A stretch of DNA of 64,000 nucleotides from Prochlorococcus sp. HOT208_60m_813O14 (GCA_002025945.1 MWOO01000142.1:1-64000); one strand, 5' to 3'. Shown: positions 1 to 8,169, counted from the stretch's first letter. The notes: generated from the letters alone by a model not told the origin. Numbers and translations: made by a program.

Positions 1-2
1 CT

Positions 3-350
3 GTTATTTTTATTGGTGATACATTATTTTCTGGAGGCTGTGGAAGAATTTTTGAAGGGACTTATCAACAAATGTATTATTCACTAGAGAGAATCAAATC
101 TTTACCAAAAAATACTCTCATATATTGTGCACATGAATATACTAAAGCAAATATATTGTGGGCATTGAATCTCAAGCCTAAAGATCAAGATATAAAAAAT
201 AAACTTTCGGAAGTTGAAAAAAAACTTTCTCTTAATGAATTGACAATTCCATTTTTACTTGATGAAGAGATGAAAATAAACCTTTTCTTAAGAGCAAAAA
301 ATTTAGAAGAATTTACTTTTTTAAGAGCAAATAAAGATTTATGGGTTTAA
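3..350 (+). CDS. gloB: Hydroxyacylglutathione hydrolase (glyoxalase II), C-terminal part
   Basis: The gene enters from the left edge, so only about the last 115 residues are present. Glyoxalase II hydrolyses S-lactoylglutathione to lactate and glutathione in the cytosol, the second step of methylglyoxal detoxification. The reading frame is open from base 3 and gives [16 protein letters not shown], the conserved segment holding a metal-ligand Asp and a substrate-binding stretch. [10 protein letters not shown] follows and carries the last metal-binding His. The frame then runs to a TAA at 348-350. An internal ATG at 72 is not the start, because the conserved sequence continues upstream of it. 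RidA follows on the same strand after 24 bases. Confidence 0.9.
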   Translation, partial: VIFIGDTLFSGGCGRIFEGTYQQMYYSLERIKSLPKNTLIYCAHEYTKANILWALNLKPKDQDIKNKLSEVEKKLSLNELTIPFLLDEEMKINLFLRAKNLEEFTFLRANKDLWV

Positions 351-374
351 ATAGATAGGTATCTTCTTAAACAA

Positions 375-767
375 ATGTCCCCCAAACAAGTAATCAAAAC
401 ATCAAATGCTCCAGATCCAGTCGGACCTTATAATCAAGCAATAAAAGCTGGGGATTTTATCTATTGTTCTGGACAAATTGCTATAGACCCAGTTTTGAAT
501 GAAATAACATGTTTAGGTGATATAGAGAAGGAAACTATTCAAGTTTTAAAAAATCTCGCAGCAGTTCTTAAAGCTGGTGGAGCAACAATAGAGGATGTAA
601 TTAAAACAACTATTTACTTAACCGACTTAAGTAATTTTCAAATTGTCAACAAAATATATAATGATTTTTTTAATACAGAGAATCCTCCAGCCAGGGCCTG
701 TGTAGAAGTTTCATCTCTACCAAAAGGAGTTTTAGTTGAGATAGATTGCGTCGCATTTCTAGATTAA
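375..767 (+). CDS. ridA: RidA/YjgF family enamine/imine deaminase
   Basis: A 130-residue cytosolic protein of the usual RidA length. The family speeds hydrolysis of reactive enamine and imine intermediates, such as 2-aminoacrylate released by PLP enzymes, and acts as a trimer. Visible signatures are the N-terminal APDPVGPYNQAI, the CSGQIAIDP stretch near residue 31, and PARACVEVSSLPKG near residue 106, which holds the conserved arginine that binds the carboxylate. The start is an ATG. It lies 24 bases after gloB on the same strand, so the two may be co-transcribed. The protective role fits next to another detoxification enzyme, but that link is inference. Confidence 0.93.
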   Translation: MSPKQVIKTSNAPDPVGPYNQAIKAGDFIYCSGQIAIDPVLNEITCLGDIEKETIQVLKNLAAVLKAGGATIEDVIKTTIYLTDLSNFQIVNKIYNDFFNTENPPARACVEVSSLPKGVLVEIDCVAFLD

Positions 768-852
768 TTTCTAATTATTGAGAAATTTGAAATATGCACC
801 TATTGTGCACCATAGTTGTATAGATTATTAGTTGATAATTCATCTTTGATCT

Positions 853-1080
853 ATGTCAGCAGCAAAGCTTAATATAGATGAACTAGAAGCAGGTTATCCT
901 TTATTTTGCAAAGCTCTAAGACTCTTAATTTTAAAAGGTAATTCAGTTAAAGATATAGAAAAGACAGTTTGTTGGAGTCATCTTGAAACTTTAAATAGAT
1001 GTCTACCTGGTAGATATAAAGCTCCCACATATTTAATGGCTTTAATCAAAAGAGATATTGCAAAGCCAAATAATTATTAA
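853..1080 (+). CDS. Small conserved hypothetical protein (DUF3136-like)
   Basis: A 75-residue protein with an ATG start, placed tail-to-tail with the acRAF gene six bases away. I recognise it only as a small protein typical of marine Synechococcus and Prochlorococcus, probably DUF3136; that assignment is from memory. It has no signal peptide or membrane segment. The centre holds a paired-helix stretch with the Cys-Trp motif KTVCWSHLETLN, followed by a basic LPGRYKAPTYL segment, which could suit nucleic-acid or protein binding. No function is known to me. Its position beside the carboxysome operon is suggestive only, since it is on the opposite strand. Confidence 0.75.
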   Translation: MSAAKLNIDELEAGYPLFCKALRLLILKGNSVKDIEKTVCWSHLETLNRCLPGRYKAPTYLMALIKRDIAKPNNY

Positions 1081-1086
1081 AAAGAA

Positions 1087-1326
1087 CTAATCTTCTAAAT
1101 AAAATTGATCAATATCCTTTGAAAAGTTTTTTTCCTTTTCTGATATTTCTTTATTATCTAAAAAAATTGAAAGACTTACAAAATTTTTACCGAAGCTGAT
1201 ATTTGGATAGACATCCCTTTCTTTGCATAATTTCTCAATTTTCATCATGAATTTACTAATTTTTGAGTATTGCTCAAATTCAAATCTTTTTTCAATCCTT
1301 AAAGGTGATTCTCTTTCATTCCACAT
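1087..1326 (-). CDS. Alpha-carboxysome RuBisCO assembly factor, PCD-like (acRAF)
   Basis: A 79-residue protein of the pterin-4a-carbinolamine dehydratase fold at the 3' end of the cso operon. In alpha-carboxysome operons this member acts as a RuBisCO assembly chaperone (acRAF), not as a dehydratase. The fold is visible as RKFEF-type helix motif RFEFEQY, then KIEKLCKERDVYPNISF. Aligned with the true PCD at 60394, the two adjacent catalytic histidines become Val39-Tyr40, and the later histidine falls on Asp57, so dehydratase activity is not expected. It starts with ATG, 74 bases after the csoS4B stop, and is probably on the same transcript. The chaperone role is inferred from family knowledge and position. 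Confidence 0.85.
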   Translation of the reverse strand: MWNERESPLRIEKRFEFEQYSKISKFMMKIEKLCKERDVYPNISFGKNFVSLSIFLDNKEISEKEKNFSKDIDQFYLED

Positions 1327-1400
1327 TAAATTTTTTAATCAAAACTTATTACACTATACCTTCAACAAAGTTACTCAATAAATTTTTGAAGTTAAAATTT

Positions 1401-1649
1401 TTAGTCACTCTCCCAATAATCAATAATACCTCCAATAGTTAAATCGGTTTGAATTTCTGGATTAGGACAAGCAAATCTAGCGGCAGAGCCACTAGAAGTA
1501 AAAACCCAGTTACCTTCTCTGGCACCAACAGGATCAACAGCAACTAATTTCTTTCCTTTATTATTTTCTAAAATTCGTAAATTCATATAACCTAAGCCAG
1601 CGACTCTTTGAGTACAAACCATCCTTCCTAATACCTTCATAATTTCCAC
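1401..1649 (-). CDS. csoS4B: Carboxysome shell vertex protein CsoS4B
   Basis: An 82-residue BMC-P (Pfam EutN/CcmL) protein. Such proteins form pentamers that cap the twelve vertices of the icosahedral carboxysome shell. The family pattern is plain: basic N-terminal strand, VAVDPVGAREGNWV, GSAARFA, and the C-terminal DLTIGGIIDYW. The start is a GTG preceded by the strong ribosome site AGGAGG with nine bases between; the ATG at 1640 is too far from it. It sits 18 bases after csoS4A, its paralogue, and is co-transcribed with it. The ribosome site in that short gap suggests translation set separately from CsoS4A. Both proteins are needed only in small numbers per shell. Confidence 0.95.
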   Translation of the reverse strand: MEIMKVLGRMVCTQRVAGLGYMNLRILENNKGKKLVAVDPVGAREGNWVFTSSGSAARFACPNPEIQTDLTIGGIIDYWESD

Positions 1650-1667
1650 AATTTCTATCCTCCTTTT

Positions 1668-1919
1668 TTATGACTTATCAGGATCCCAATGATCAATTAT
1701 TCCAACAATCGTCAAATCACTTGGATAAGATTTGCTTCCCGCAGCTTCCCTAGCAGCAGAACTTCCAACACAAATAACCCAATCTCCTGGCTTACAACCA
1801 ACAGCATCTACCGCAACCTTACTTGAAGAACCATCCAAAACAACCTGTAGATGTTTATGTTCAAAACCAGGAATCCTATTGGTAGAAACAAGTGGTTTTA
1901 CAACCTTGCAAATTAACAT
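1668..1919 (-). CDS. csoS4A: Carboxysome shell vertex protein CsoS4A
   Basis: An 83-residue BMC-P shell pentamer subunit, paralogous to CsoS4B. The motifs VAVDAVGCKPGDWVICVGSSAARE and the C-terminal DLTIVGIIDHW occupy the expected places, seen in shorter pieces as AVDAVGCKPGDWV and GIIDHW. It starts with ATG only two bases after the csoSCA stop, so translation of the carbonic anhydrase and the first vertex protein is probably coupled. It acts in the carboxysome shell, sealing vertices against CO2 leakage. Length is normal for the family and there are no anomalies. Confidence 0.95.
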   Translation of the reverse strand: MLICKVVKPLVSTNRIPGFEHKHLQVVLDGSSSKVAVDAVGCKPGDWVICVGSSAAREAAGSKSYPSDLTIVGIIDHWDPDKS

Positions 1920-1921
1920 AA

Positions 1922-3451
1922 TTAGTGAGCCTCCTCTGTTTTTTTATCTAAAGACATTCCAATAATTTGGGCGGAATGAATGTTGTCTCTATCTCTAATA
2001 GTAGAGCAAGTATGCAACAAACCTTGATCAACTAAATTTTTATACCTAATTGATATCGCATTATTAACCCTTTCACAATCTTTTATTGCCCTCTCTTTTG
2101 CGCCGGGTACTTTGCCAGAGTAATCAAATCTTATTACTACTGGAATAGGTAGATCTTGAGACACATTTAGTCCAGTAAAAATCTTCACTCCTACATCTAA
2201 ATCTGGAGCCCCTTCTTCGACTGTATCTAAATGAGCAAAATAAGTTAAATTTCTTAGATGTACTTCTTTAAAACCTATACCTACTCCAATAAACCTCTCT
2301 GCATGTCCAATATCTTCATAAGAACCATTATGAAAACTCTTTACATAATCAATTTGAGAAATATTATTGACAATTAATTTATACATAAATTTTTCCAGTC
2401 CACTGAGTTTATCTTTTGAAAATTGCTTAGAAATTGTCTGACAAATTTCTTTTTCCGCATCCTCTTTTGAAAAGTTTATTGTTGAATTATAAATTTCTAA
2501 AGTAGAAATAGTTTTTTCTAAATCAATCCCTCCATCACTAGTTGGCATATGTATTTTTAATGAATCAGTATCTGTATCAAGTCCAATTAACATTAAATCC
2601 ACAGAAGCACCACAGCAAAAGCTATTCTCTACAGCCTCTTTAAAAGCATATAGTTTACTTCTCCCTTCTTCCGCAGCTAACTCGTCATTACTCCCATGAG
2701 CTGCGCATCCCTGATGCAAAGGATCTACAGAACTAAAATGATAAGTTACAACCTTTAAGTACCTAGTATCTTTATGGGCTTCATTAGGGATATTCTCTCT
2801 ATATCTTTTATGTTCAGTTTTTACCCATCTATTTACTGTATTTTCAATATCAAAAAGTGCACCAGCATGAGATCTTCTTCTCACTGAACTAAAAGGTATT
2901 CTCATTACATACGCTACTGAATGAGCTAATCGACCATCCGAACAAGGAGTTATATCAAGTAAATGTATTCCACAATCTAAAAGAAATTTTTCAAAATCTT
3001 CCGCACCTCTACTTCCTGAAGCCCCTTCAAGAGGATCATTTTTAAAAAAATTGTCACTAAGTTTCTGATGTTGTTTAAAAGCACACCATGCATATAGAGC
3101 TCTCATATCGAGAGGTTTAACCCAAGATTTATCTAATACATGAAGAGGTAGATCTATTCCCAAATTTTTTCTTGATATTACCTGAGCTTTACTTATAAAA
3201 TCTTCATGGTGTTGTATTCTAGCAATTTCCTTTAAAGTAGGAACAATTTCATCAAAATCACTTTTTATTTTGCTTTCATACCTATAAAAATTTTCATTCT
3301 GGATACTGTTAGTTAATTTATGAGATTTTCCAGAATTACCTAAATCGTTTGATTTTTTAGTTTGTGTATGAATATTTTCCGTAAAAGTTTTCATTGGAGC
3401 TGTAGGCCCCAATGTGAAGTTCTTGGCTTTTGCCAGTCCTCTTAAAGGCAT
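1922..3451 (-). CDS. csoSCA: Carboxysomal carbonic anhydrase CsoSCA (CsoS3), epsilon-type beta-CA
   Basis: A 509-residue carbonic anhydrase that dehydrates bicarbonate to CO2 inside the alpha-carboxysome, feeding RuBisCO. It is a split beta-class enzyme with one active site per chain. The predicted zinc ligands are Cys170 in PCSDGR (with Asp172 and Arg174 of the catalytic dyad), His238 in TYHFSSVD and Cys249 in HQGCAAHG. The His-to-Cys spacing of 11 matches the Halothiobacillus enzyme. Residues 1-60 are polar and probably disordered, the region that in relatives anchors the enzyme to RuBisCO. The ATG follows the csoS2 stop by seven bases, and csoS4A begins two bases after its own stop, so this is tight operon packing. 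Confidence 0.97.
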   Translation of the reverse strand: MPLRGLAKAKNFTLGPTAPMKTFTENIHTQTKKSNDLGNSGKSHKLTNSIQNENFYRYESKIKSDFDEIVPTLKEIARIQHHEDFISKAQVISRKNLGIDLPLHVLDKSWVKPLDMRALYAWCAFKQHQKLSDNFFKNDPLEGASGSRGAEDFEKFLLDCGIHLLDITPCSDGRLAHSVAYVMRIPFSSVRRRSHAGALFDIENTVNRWVKTEHKRYRENIPNEAHKDTRYLKVVTYHFSSVDPLHQGCAAHGSNDELAAEEGRSKLYAFKEAVENSFCCGASVDLMLIGLDTDTDSLKIHMPTSDGGIDLEKTISTLEIYNSTINFSKEDAEKEICQTISKQFSKDKLSGLEKFMYKLIVNNISQIDYVKSFHNGSYEDIGHAERFIGVGIGFKEVHLRNLTYFAHLDTVEEGAPDLDVGVKIFTGLNVSQDLPIPVVIRFDYSGKVPGAKERAIKDCERVNNAISIRYKNLVDQGLLHTCSTIRDRDNIHSAQIIGMSLDKKTEEAH

Positions 3452-3458
3452 TATTTAA

Positions 3459-5735
3459 TTACCCTCGTGCACCACCTGAAAAGGTAACAAGTTGTCCTTC
3501 ACGAGTATTGCCACTTGATCCAGTTATCAAGAAATCTGGCTCTTTCATTTCATCATTCCTTTTTATATCCATCACTGGCATTGCACTCGTCATGCCTGGT
3601 CTTGTAGGATTTCTTTTTCTTGCTGAAGCTCCTTCAGTACCTGTTACCCTGTTTCCTCTTGCCCAATCATCCCCTGTTATCTTCAACCCAGCAGATTGAC
3701 CCTCGCCAGTAATTCTGGATTGTGCTCTCTCTTTTGAAGAATCAAATTCCTTTAAATCTTTTTTTGGGGTAAGTAGGGAATTTTTGTTTTTATCAAACCT
3801 AAATTGTTCTGTCCCTGTTACTGTGTCCTCAGCCATATCGAATGGGCCTGTAATCTTTGAGCCATTTTCATACTCATTGCCTGTTACACCATCTCTTTTT
3901 TTATCAGAGTATTTATCTCTTGAGGGAGAATTTACAGAAAATTCTTCCCATGAGCTTGAATTTTTTCTTTCACTATTGGCATAATTTTTTTCGGATGAAT
4001 GATTGGAACAATTATTACCTAACTGATCTCCTCCAACATATGGGGTTCCTGTTGGATTTAGACAAGCACCTTTGCCTGCTCCAGTCATACTTCCTCCGAT
4101 ACCCGGTTGTATACCCGTAAGGCGTGCATTTGAGCTACCTCCTAAATAAATTTTTCCTTTATCTTTTAATTCAGTTATTAAGTCAGAATTACAATTTTCC
4201 TCAACTTGATCTAATCCAGCATATGGTGTCCCAGTTACATTTTTGCAAGTTCCAGGTTCATCGCCAGTAACTTTCTCAGATCTTCCAGTTAAGGTGCCAC
4301 TAATCTCATTAGCGTTATTTGAAAGACTAACTCCAACCTTCATTGCTTCAGGTTTTGGTTTGGATTTACAGAATGACTCGTATTGTTGGGAACCAATATA
4401 TTCATCGCCAGTTACATTTTTACAGCTTCCTGGTTCATTTCCAGTAACGAATTCAGACCTCCCTACTCCTGTACCAGTTAATGCATTGCCATTTAATGTA
4501 TTATATTTCCCGACTTTTTCATGAGATCTCCCTTTAGGATTAGTTTCTGAACCAAGATATTGATCGCCTGTTAATTGATGACCAGATCCTGACTCATCTC
4601 CAGTTACAAGTGCAGATCTCCCAGGTAAAGAACCAGATACTTTTAATCCGTCAGCTGTATTACTATGTTTAACCTTTGAGGGATTTTTGGGAACTTCTCC
4701 ACAATATTCCTTTGACTGATTTGCAGAACTATATTCAGTACCAGTTACATTTTTGCAAGTTCCAGGTTCATCGCCAGTAACTTTCTCAGATCTTCCGACC
4801 TCATTACCTGTGACTTTATTACCAGCTGATGTTGAAGTTACTGAGGATCTAGTTGGCTGTTTATATTCAGGTTGATTTTGGCAAAATTGATTAAGTACTT
4901 CGGATCCCAAATATTGTGTACCTGTGACGCTTCTACATGTACTAGCTTCATTACCAGTAGTTTTTAACGATCTATTAGCCTGTGTTCCAGTTACTGTTTG
5001 TCCAGAATTAGTTTCACTTTTACCAACTTTCCAACTTGCATCAGCAATATTCATTTTTGATCCATTTTTATTTGGACCACATGGTCTACATTTACCATTT
5101 CCTTTTTTTGAGGTTGCTCCAGTTTTACTTCTTAATTCCCTAACTCTTTGAGATATTTCTCTGCTTGATAAATCTGGATCTCCTCTTCTAGCTAAAGATG
5201 CTGCACTACTATTTTGTTTAGAAGCTGATTTGCCATGTTTAGATTGAGCTTCTCTTCTTGCCAAAACAATATCTCTACTTGTATTTGTGATAGGTTTTCT
5301 TTTTTGAGTTACCCTTCTTTTAATTTTAGTATTTAGAACTTTATTCTCTGAATTACCAGAATTTGATAAGTCAGGGCTTTTATCTGAAGTTATTTTTATT
5401 TCATTTACTTGGATCTTTTTATTAGCTTCTGTACGAGTTCTATCAGATGAATTTATGGCTGATTTGCCATGAGTTGACATTGCTTTCCTTCTTTCAATTA
5501 CAAGTTCTTTGCTGGATAAATTTTTAGAAAAGGATTTTTTATTCATTTTTGCTGTTGGAATATGTTTTTTCGCAGTATTTGTATCAATGGAAGATTTTAT
5601 CCCAGAAATTTGCATATCATCAGATGTACGAACCCTGTCTTTAGTAGTGGAAGAATTGGCAACAGCTTTTTTTCCGCTATCACTCATAGCTTTTCTTCTC
5701 TCTAATGCAATTTCTCTACTAGTTTTCATTGACAT
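3459..5735 (-). CDS. csoS2: Carboxysome assembly scaffold CsoS2
   Basis: A roughly 758-residue, largely disordered repeat protein that gathers RuBisCO and shell proteins during alpha-carboxysome assembly. Four N-terminal repeats (about 2-22, 72-92, 150-170 and 188-207, of the SREIALERRKAMS type) are the RuBisCO-binding ones. Six middle repeats span about 243-575 with three VTG/ITG triplets each, for example KVTGDEPGTCKNVTG. Two C-region repeats follow, then the conserved tail GSSGNTREGQLVTFSGGARG, which anchors in the shell. Middle repeat 3 lacks the cysteines seen in the others. Two ATGs compete: 5735 matches relatives as I recall them, while 5729 has better spacing (8 bases) from GAAGG. The upstream in-frame TTG at 5744 is unlikely. 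Confidence 0.96.
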   Translation of the reverse strand: MSMKTSREIALERRKAMSDSGKKAVANSSTTKDRVRTSDDMQISGIKSSIDTNTAKKHIPTAKMNKKSFSKNLSSKELVIERRKAMSTHGKSAINSSDRTRTEANKKIQVNEIKITSDKSPDLSNSGNSENKVLNTKIKRRVTQKRKPITNTSRDIVLARREAQSKHGKSASKQNSSAASLARRGDPDLSSREISQRVRELRSKTGATSKKGNGKCRPCGPNKNGSKMNIADASWKVGKSETNSGQTVTGTQANRSLKTTGNEASTCRSVTGTQYLGSEVLNQFCQNQPEYKQPTRSSVTSTSAGNKVTGNEVGRSEKVTGDEPGTCKNVTGTEYSSANQSKEYCGEVPKNPSKVKHSNTADGLKVSGSLPGRSALVTGDESGSGHQLTGDQYLGSETNPKGRSHEKVGKYNTLNGNALTGTGVGRSEFVTGNEPGSCKNVTGDEYIGSQQYESFCKSKPKPEAMKVGVSLSNNANEISGTLTGRSEKVTGDEPGTCKNVTGTPYAGLDQVEENCNSDLITELKDKGKIYLGGSSNARLTGIQPGIGGSMTGAGKGACLNPTGTPYVGGDQLGNNCSNHSSEKNYANSERKNSSSWEEFSVNSPSRDKYSDKKRDGVTGNEYENGSKITGPFDMAEDTVTGTEQFRFDKNKNSLLTPKKDLKEFDSSKERAQSRITGEGQSAGLKITGDDWARGNRVTGTEGASARKRNPTRPGMTSAMPVMDIKRNDEMKEPDFLITGSSGNTREGQLVTFSGGARG
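4231..4796. repeat. 56-bp perfect direct repeat inside csoS2 (4231-4286 and 4741-4796)
   Basis: Bases 4231-4286 and 4741-4796 are identical over 56 positions. They encode the same block, GRSEKVTGDEPGTCKNVTG, in middle repeats 2 and 5 of CsoS2. Other middle repeats are similar in protein but differ in DNA. Identity at synonymous sites points to recent gene conversion or duplication between repeats rather than only protein-level selection. Recombination between the copies would remove or add 510 bp in frame, which is three repeat modules. Confidence 0.95.
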
Positions 5736-5754
5736 AACCTTCAATTGTGAAACT

Positions 5755-5800
5755 TTTTAAAAAGACTTTCTCCAAAAAATTAAGTTCTTATGGAGAAAGT
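5755..5800 (-). terminator. Stem-loop with U-run between rbcS and csoS2 (partial terminator or attenuator)
   Basis: On the transcribed strand ACTTTCTCC pairs perfectly with GGAGAAAGT (5792-5800 and 5765-5773) across an 18-base loop and is followed at once by CTTTTT. This 9-bp stem plus U-run has the form of an intrinsic terminator. It lies in the 86-base gap between the rbcS stop and the csoS2 start, inside the operon. A smaller stem, CTAC/GTAG (5807-5819), precedes it. It probably lowers read-through from abundant RuBisCO messages into csoS2, or protects the rbcLS 3' end. Confidence 0.6.
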
Positions 5801-5821
5801 TATTTACTACGAAAAGTAGCT

Positions 5822-6163
5822 TTAACGTCCTTGGAAAACTACAAAAGCTGTTCCTTGACTTTGAGTGTAAGCATCGTATCCGATGATTCTTACATGATGA
5901 TCAGGGTATGCTCTATGGCATGCCTCTAATTCGCTCACTATCAAGTTAAGATCTTTTTCCCCAAAGAATGGGAGTTTCCAATAAGACCAATAAGTTTGCA
6001 TACATCCACTTGGATGAACATGCTCAATAACTGGACTCCAACCTTGAGCAATTATGTAGGCAATTTGGTCATATATTTCTTCCTGGGTCATCGGTGGTAA
6101 GAAACCGAATGTTTCCAGGGTTGCAACTGTTTGATAGTCGCTTACTGTGCTCTGGAAAGGCAT
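5822..6163 (-). CDS. rbcS: RuBisCO small subunit, form IA
   Basis: A 113-residue small subunit that joins eight large subunits in the L8S8 RuBisCO holoenzyme of the carboxysome lumen. Typical landmarks are ETFGFLPPMTQEEIYDQI near the N terminus, WSYWKLPFFGE in the middle and AYPDHHVRIIGYD near residue 95. The start is ATG. It is 89 bases downstream of rbcL, and two stem-loops lie in that gap. The length is typical of carboxysomal form IA subunits (about 110). Nothing is anomalous in the protein. Confidence 0.98.
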   Translation of the reverse strand: MPFQSTVSDYQTVATLETFGFLPPMTQEEIYDQIAYIIAQGWSPVIEHVHPSGCMQTYWSYWKLPFFGEKDLNLIVSELEACHRAYPDHHVRIIGYDAYTQSQGTAFVVFQGR

Positions 6164-6189
6164 AATTAATCAAAATGTGAATGTAATTA

Positions 6190-6253
6190 CTCGTAAAAAC
6201 GAGATTTTAATAAGTTTGAGGAGAATAAATCTACTCAATTTCGAAACTTGAGT
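6190..6253 (-). promoter_or_regulatory. Two stem-loops between rbcL and rbcS
   Basis: On the transcribed strand, ACTCAA and TTGAGT (6248-6253 and 6233-6238) form a 6-bp stem that overlaps the rbcL stop codon. CTCGT and ACGAG (6199-6203 and 6190-6194) form a second tight hairpin with a TTTT loop. Neither is followed by a U-run, so they look more like RNA processing or stability elements than terminators. They could help set the large to small subunit ratio. Confidence 0.5.
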
Positions 6254-7668
6254 TAACCCTGAACATCAAGCTTGTCGACAGTGTCAAACTCGAACTTAAT
6301 TTCCTTCCAAGTTTCTAGAGCAATAGCTAATTCAGGACTATGCTTAGCAGCTTCCATAAGAATGTCTCTACTCTCTTTTTCGATTTCGCGACCAGCATTT
6401 CGTGCTTTTACACAAGCTTCTAAAGCAACTCTGTTAGCTGCAGCTCCAGCAGCAGAACCCCATGGATGACCATGTGTTCCTCCACCGAACTGAAGGCAGG
6501 AGTCATCACCAAAGATCGCTAGAAGTGCAGGCATATGCCAAACATGGATACCACCTGATGCGACTGCAAATACTCCAGGCATTGAACCCCAATCTTGATC
6601 AAAGAAGTTACCTCTTGATCTATCTTCAGGAACAAATGACTCTCTTAAGTTGTCAATATAACCAAGAGTTGTTTGACGATCACCTTCTAGTTTTCCAACA
6701 ACGGTTCCAGTATGTAATTGGTCTCCTCCAGATAGTCTCAAACATTTTGCAAGAACTCTGAAGTGAATACCATGCTTTGGATGTCTATCAATAACAGCAT
6801 GCATAGCTCTATGAATATGCAAAAGCATGCCATTTTTACGACACCAATTAGCTAATCCAGTATTTGCAGTAAAACCACCAGTTATATAATCATGCATGAT
6901 GATTGGCATATCTAGCTCTTTTGCAAATTCAGCTCTTTCATAGAGTTCCTCAGGAGTGTTAGCAGTACAATTTAGATAGTGACCTTTAACTTCTCCAGTT
7001 TCTCGCTGAGCAAGCTTAACTGCTTCTGCAACAAACTCAAATCTTTCTCTCCAACGTTGGAATGGTTGAGAATTAATATTCTCATCATCCTTCGTTAAAT
7101 CAAGACCTCCTCTAAGACATTCATATACAACTCGACCATAGTTTTTACCAGATAATCCTAATTTAGGTTTGATGGTACAACCAAGTAGAGGTCTTCCGTA
7201 TTTGTTAAGTCGATCTCTTTCAACTACGATTCCATTTGGTGGACCACCGCAAGTTTTAATGAAAGCAATTGGGAATCTAATATCTTCTAGACGTAGATGT
7301 CTAAGAGCTTTAAATCCAAAAACGTTTCCTACAAGAGATGTTAATACGTTTGTAATTGAGCCTTCTTCAAAAAGATCTAAAGGATATGCAATAAAAGCAT
7401 AGAAAGCTTCAGGATCTCCAGGAACGTCTTCGATTCGATAACAACGTCCTTTATAAAATTCTAAGTCTGTAAGTAACTCGGACCAAACTGTTGACCAAGT
7501 ACCTGTTGAAGATTCAGCGGCAACAGCTGCTGCAACTTCTTCTCTTGGAACACCTTCCTGACCTGTACATTTGAAACAGGCTAGTAAATCGGTGTCTAGG
7601 GGGACATATTCTGGAGTCCAGTAGGTATCTCTGTACTCCTTTACCCCTGCGTCATACTTCTTACTCAT
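6253..7668 (-). CDS. rbcL: RuBisCO large subunit, form IA
   Basis: A 471-residue catalytic subunit of ribulose-1,5-bisphosphate carboxylase/oxygenase, acting inside the carboxysome. The carbamylated lysine lies in [15 protein letters not shown], about residue 195; Leu replaces the more common Phe before Thr-Lys. The second catalytic lysine is in [11 protein letters not shown] and loop 6 is [12 protein letters not shown]. The N-terminal [14 protein letters not shown] is typical of carboxysomal form IA rather than plant form IB. It starts at ATG 69 bases after csoS1 without an obvious Shine-Dalgarno sequence. It is the second gene of the operon, between the main shell protein and rbcS. Confidence 0.99.
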   Translation of the reverse strand: MSKKYDAGVKEYRDTYWTPEYVPLDTDLLACFKCTGQEGVPREEVAAAVAAESSTGTWSTVWSELLTDLEFYKGRCYRIEDVPGDPEAFYAFIAYPLDLFEEGSITNVLTSLVGNVFGFKALRHLRLEDIRFPIAFIKTCGGPPNGIVVERDRLNKYGRPLLGCTIKPKLGLSGKNYGRVVYECLRGGLDLTKDDENINSQPFQRWRERFEFVAEAVKLAQRETGEVKGHYLNCTANTPEELYERAEFAKELDMPIIMHDYITGGFTANTGLANWCRKNGMLLHIHRAMHAVIDRHPKHGIHFRVLAKCLRLSGGDQLHTGTVVGKLEGDRQTTLGYIDNLRESFVPEDRSRGNFFDQDWGSMPGVFAVASGGIHVWHMPALLAIFGDDSCLQFGGGTHGHPWGSAAGAAANRVALEACVKARNAGREIEKESRDILMEAAKHSPELAIALETWKEIKFEFDTVDKLDVQG

Positions 7669-7737
7669 AAGGATAAATTTAGGTCTGTGTAGGGAAAATA
7701 ATTATTTTGCAAAATTTATAAATCTTGCTTTACTTAA

Positions 7738-8049
7738 TTAGTCCTTTTGACCAAGAAATTCACCGTTACCTAGAGCAGGTTCAACTTCTCTATGAGGACG
7801 AGCAATAATGTGAGCTGCAACTAAACCGTCACCAACTCTTTCACAAGCATCAGCACCAGCTCTTACAGCTGCGTTAACTGCGCCTGTTTCGCCTCTAACT
7901 AATACTGTGACATAACCGCCACCAACGAATTCACGACCAATAAGGCGAACTTCTGCTGCCTTTGTCATTGCGTCTGCTGCTTCGATTGCAGGTACAAGTC
8001 CGCGTGTCTCGATCATGCCGAGAGCGATACCCATTGTTTCTGTAGCCAT
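7738..8049 (-). CDS. csoS1: Major carboxysome shell protein CsoS1 (BMC-H hexamer)
   Basis: A 103-residue single BMC domain protein that tiles the facets of the alpha-carboxysome as hexamers with a central pore for bicarbonate and RuBP. MGIALGMIETRGLVPAIEAAD opens the domain; KAAEVRLIGREFVGGGYV and GAVNAAVRAGADA follow, and the C-terminal tail ends in EPALGNGEFLGQKD. It starts with ATG and is the first gene of the cso operon. Its codons are visibly more G+C rich than those of nearby genes, as expected for a highly expressed gene. Transcription likely starts in the 327-bp region upstream. Confidence 0.98.
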   Translation of the reverse strand: MATETMGIALGMIETRGLVPAIEAADAMTKAAEVRLIGREFVGGGYVTVLVRGETGAVNAAVRAGADACERVGDGLVAAHIIARPHREVEPALGNGEFLGQKD

Positions 8050-8067
8050 TGTCTACTAAATACTAAA

Positions 8068-8081
8068 TGTGGAATGTTCAA
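8068..8081 (-). repeat. 14-mer TTGAACATTCCACA, copy 1 (csoS1 leader)
   Basis: The exact sequence TTGAACATTCCACA lies on the minus strand 19 bases ahead of the csoS1 start codon, so it would be in the mRNA leader. The same 14 bases recur at 8299-8312 and at 55103-55116, and I found no other exact copy in the window. The core GAA/TTC arms make an imperfect dyad. It could bind a protein on DNA or act in RNA. Confidence 0.7.
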
Positions 8082-8169
8082 TTCGAAGAATGCTTCATTA
8101 AGTACTTATAAGTCAAGCGTTTTCGACAAAATCTCCATTAATGTTTTTTCTATGATTCATAAGTTAAAC

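Noticed and set aside
3784-5760. Several long open frames on the plus strand opposite csoS2
   Set aside because: They follow the codon periodicity of the repetitive csoS2 gene, their translations are Pro/Leu/Ser-rich without domains, and CsoS2 on the other strand is certain.
6272-7402. Open frames on the plus strand opposite rbcL
   Set aside because: They are shadows of the strongly biased rbcL codons, with no ribosome sites and no recognisable proteins.
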